A stretch of DNA of 5,852 nucleotides, from assembly GCA_003219675.1 (NCBI GenBank), contig QHPW01000009.1, positions 1 through 5,852 on the forward strand, read 5' to 3'. The position numbers were made by a program, and so were the translations under genes. Below the pieces are notes generated by a model. That model saw only the letters and a list, made by a program, of their open reading frames with translations. It searched no databases and was not told where the DNA came from. Positions 5,568 to 5,852 of this stretch are shown here, piece by piece. The DNA comes from Verrucomicrobiota bacterium (GTDB taxonomy: Bacteria; Verrucomicrobiota; Verrucomicrobiia; Limisphaerales; AV2). How positions within the stretch are numbered: the first letter of the stretch is position 1; each line of letters opens with the position of its first letter.

Positions 5568-5631
5568 TTCTCGCTCGTGACCCCGGTTCAGTGTAAACAC
5601 CTTTCGGCAGATGCTGATACTCCAGGAAACG

Positions 5632-5852
5632 ATGAATTGTTCGCACGTTAACTTTGCGATGAACCGCCGCGAGTTCTTTGGCCGGTTCGCATTCGGTCTG
5701 GGCGGGGCCGCGCTCTTCGGCCTGCTGAACCGTGACGCGTTCGGCGCAGCGGCGAAACTGGGAAATCCGTTCAGAGGCATTTTGTCGGGGCCGCATTTTC
5801 CGCCCAAAGCCAACCGCATCATCTACCTCTTCATGGCGGGCGGACCGTCGCA
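5632..5852 (+). CDS. DUF1501 protein, N-terminal part with Tat signal
   Basis: The frame is open to the right edge (73 whole codons), so the gene continues beyond the window. ATG 5632 is chosen because AGGAAA (5624-5629) sits just before it; ATG 5611 and ATG 5659 are in the same frame, and an in-frame stop lies at 5578-5580. Residues 11-16 (NRREFF) are a twin-arginine motif, followed by a hydrophobic, glycine-rich segment (17-32), as in Tat-exported proteins. After the signal, KANRIIYLFMAGGPS (59-73) is the characteristic start of the DUF1501 domain, which has an alkaline phosphatase/sulfatase-like fold. DUF1501 genes normally pair with DUF1549/DUF1553 genes; here the dehydrogenase and a long spacer separate it from the DUF1553 gene, so it is probably a new transcription unit. 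Confidence 0.88.
   Translation, partial: MNCSHVNFAMNRREFFGRFAFGLGGAALFGLLNRDAFGAAAKLGNPFRGILSGPHFPPKANRIIYLFMAGGPS

Larger units (their letters stand above)
5029..5631. other. Non-coding, repeat-rich intergenic region
   Basis: About 600 bases lie between the dehydrogenase stop and the DUF1501 start. The region contains tandem hairpins (5108-5151), a short stem (5198-5213), a long imperfect palindrome (5241-5302) and a nested hairpin (5534-5567), listed separately. Frames in this region show no recognisable protein. Between 5303 and 5533 only minor features are seen: TGAACGGGT and TGAACCGGT at 5327 and 5343, and a TTGGG/CCCAA inverted pair at 5405-5420. No promoter with good -35/-10 spacing was recognised. 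Confidence 0.7.

Noticed and set aside
5466..5822. Minus-strand open frames at the right end
   Set aside because: They cross the nested hairpin and the start of the DUF1501 gene and have no recognisable domain.

Overview
The window looks like a fragment of a high-GC Verrucomicrobiota genome (Planctomycetota is the alternative). The grounds are the gene families: a LamG-DUF1553 protein, a PVC-type membrane-bound dehydrogenase with HEAT-like and haem-binding parts, the start of a Tat-exported DUF1501 protein, and a GxxExxY protein. The intergenic DNA is also rich in palindromic repeats. All intact genes read left to right. No tRNA, rRNA or CRISPR array was seen.

Layout. Positions 1-1463 are the C-terminal part of a LamG-DUF1553 protein that begins before the window. 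Positions 1437-2023 are an unusual accessory segment: a small, lower-GC GxxExxY gene (1492-1869) with imperfect inverted repeats just outside it (1460-1485 and 1868-1893) and a 58-base direct repeat, 57/58 identical, at 1452-1509 and 1925-1982. Both repeat copies carry stop/start ATGA overlaps, so very short reading frames link the DUF1553 gene, the GxxExxY gene and the next large gene. Positions 2024-5028 encode an exported PVC-type dehydrogenase that carries two separate lesions: a frameshifting deletion near 3382-3385, and an in-frame loss of the CxxCH haem motif at 4683/4684. It is probably a recent pseudogene. Positions 5029-5631 are non-coding and hold several strong hairpins and a 62-base imperfect palindrome. 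Positions 5632-5852 are the beginning of a DUF1501 gene with a twin-arginine signal.

How the genes relate. In this phylum DUF1553 cytochrome-type proteins, DUF1501 (sulfatase/phosphatase-fold) proteins and PVC-type dehydrogenases are commonly grouped and exported; they are thought to serve breakdown or oxidation of complex carbohydrates, but the substrate cannot be read from this sequence. The GxxExxY unit appears to be an insertion at the 3' end of the DUF1553 gene that now separates it from the dehydrogenase. The most interesting part of the window is this GxxExxY unit, which looks like a small mobile or formerly mobile cassette, together with the precise loss of the haem site from its downstream neighbour.
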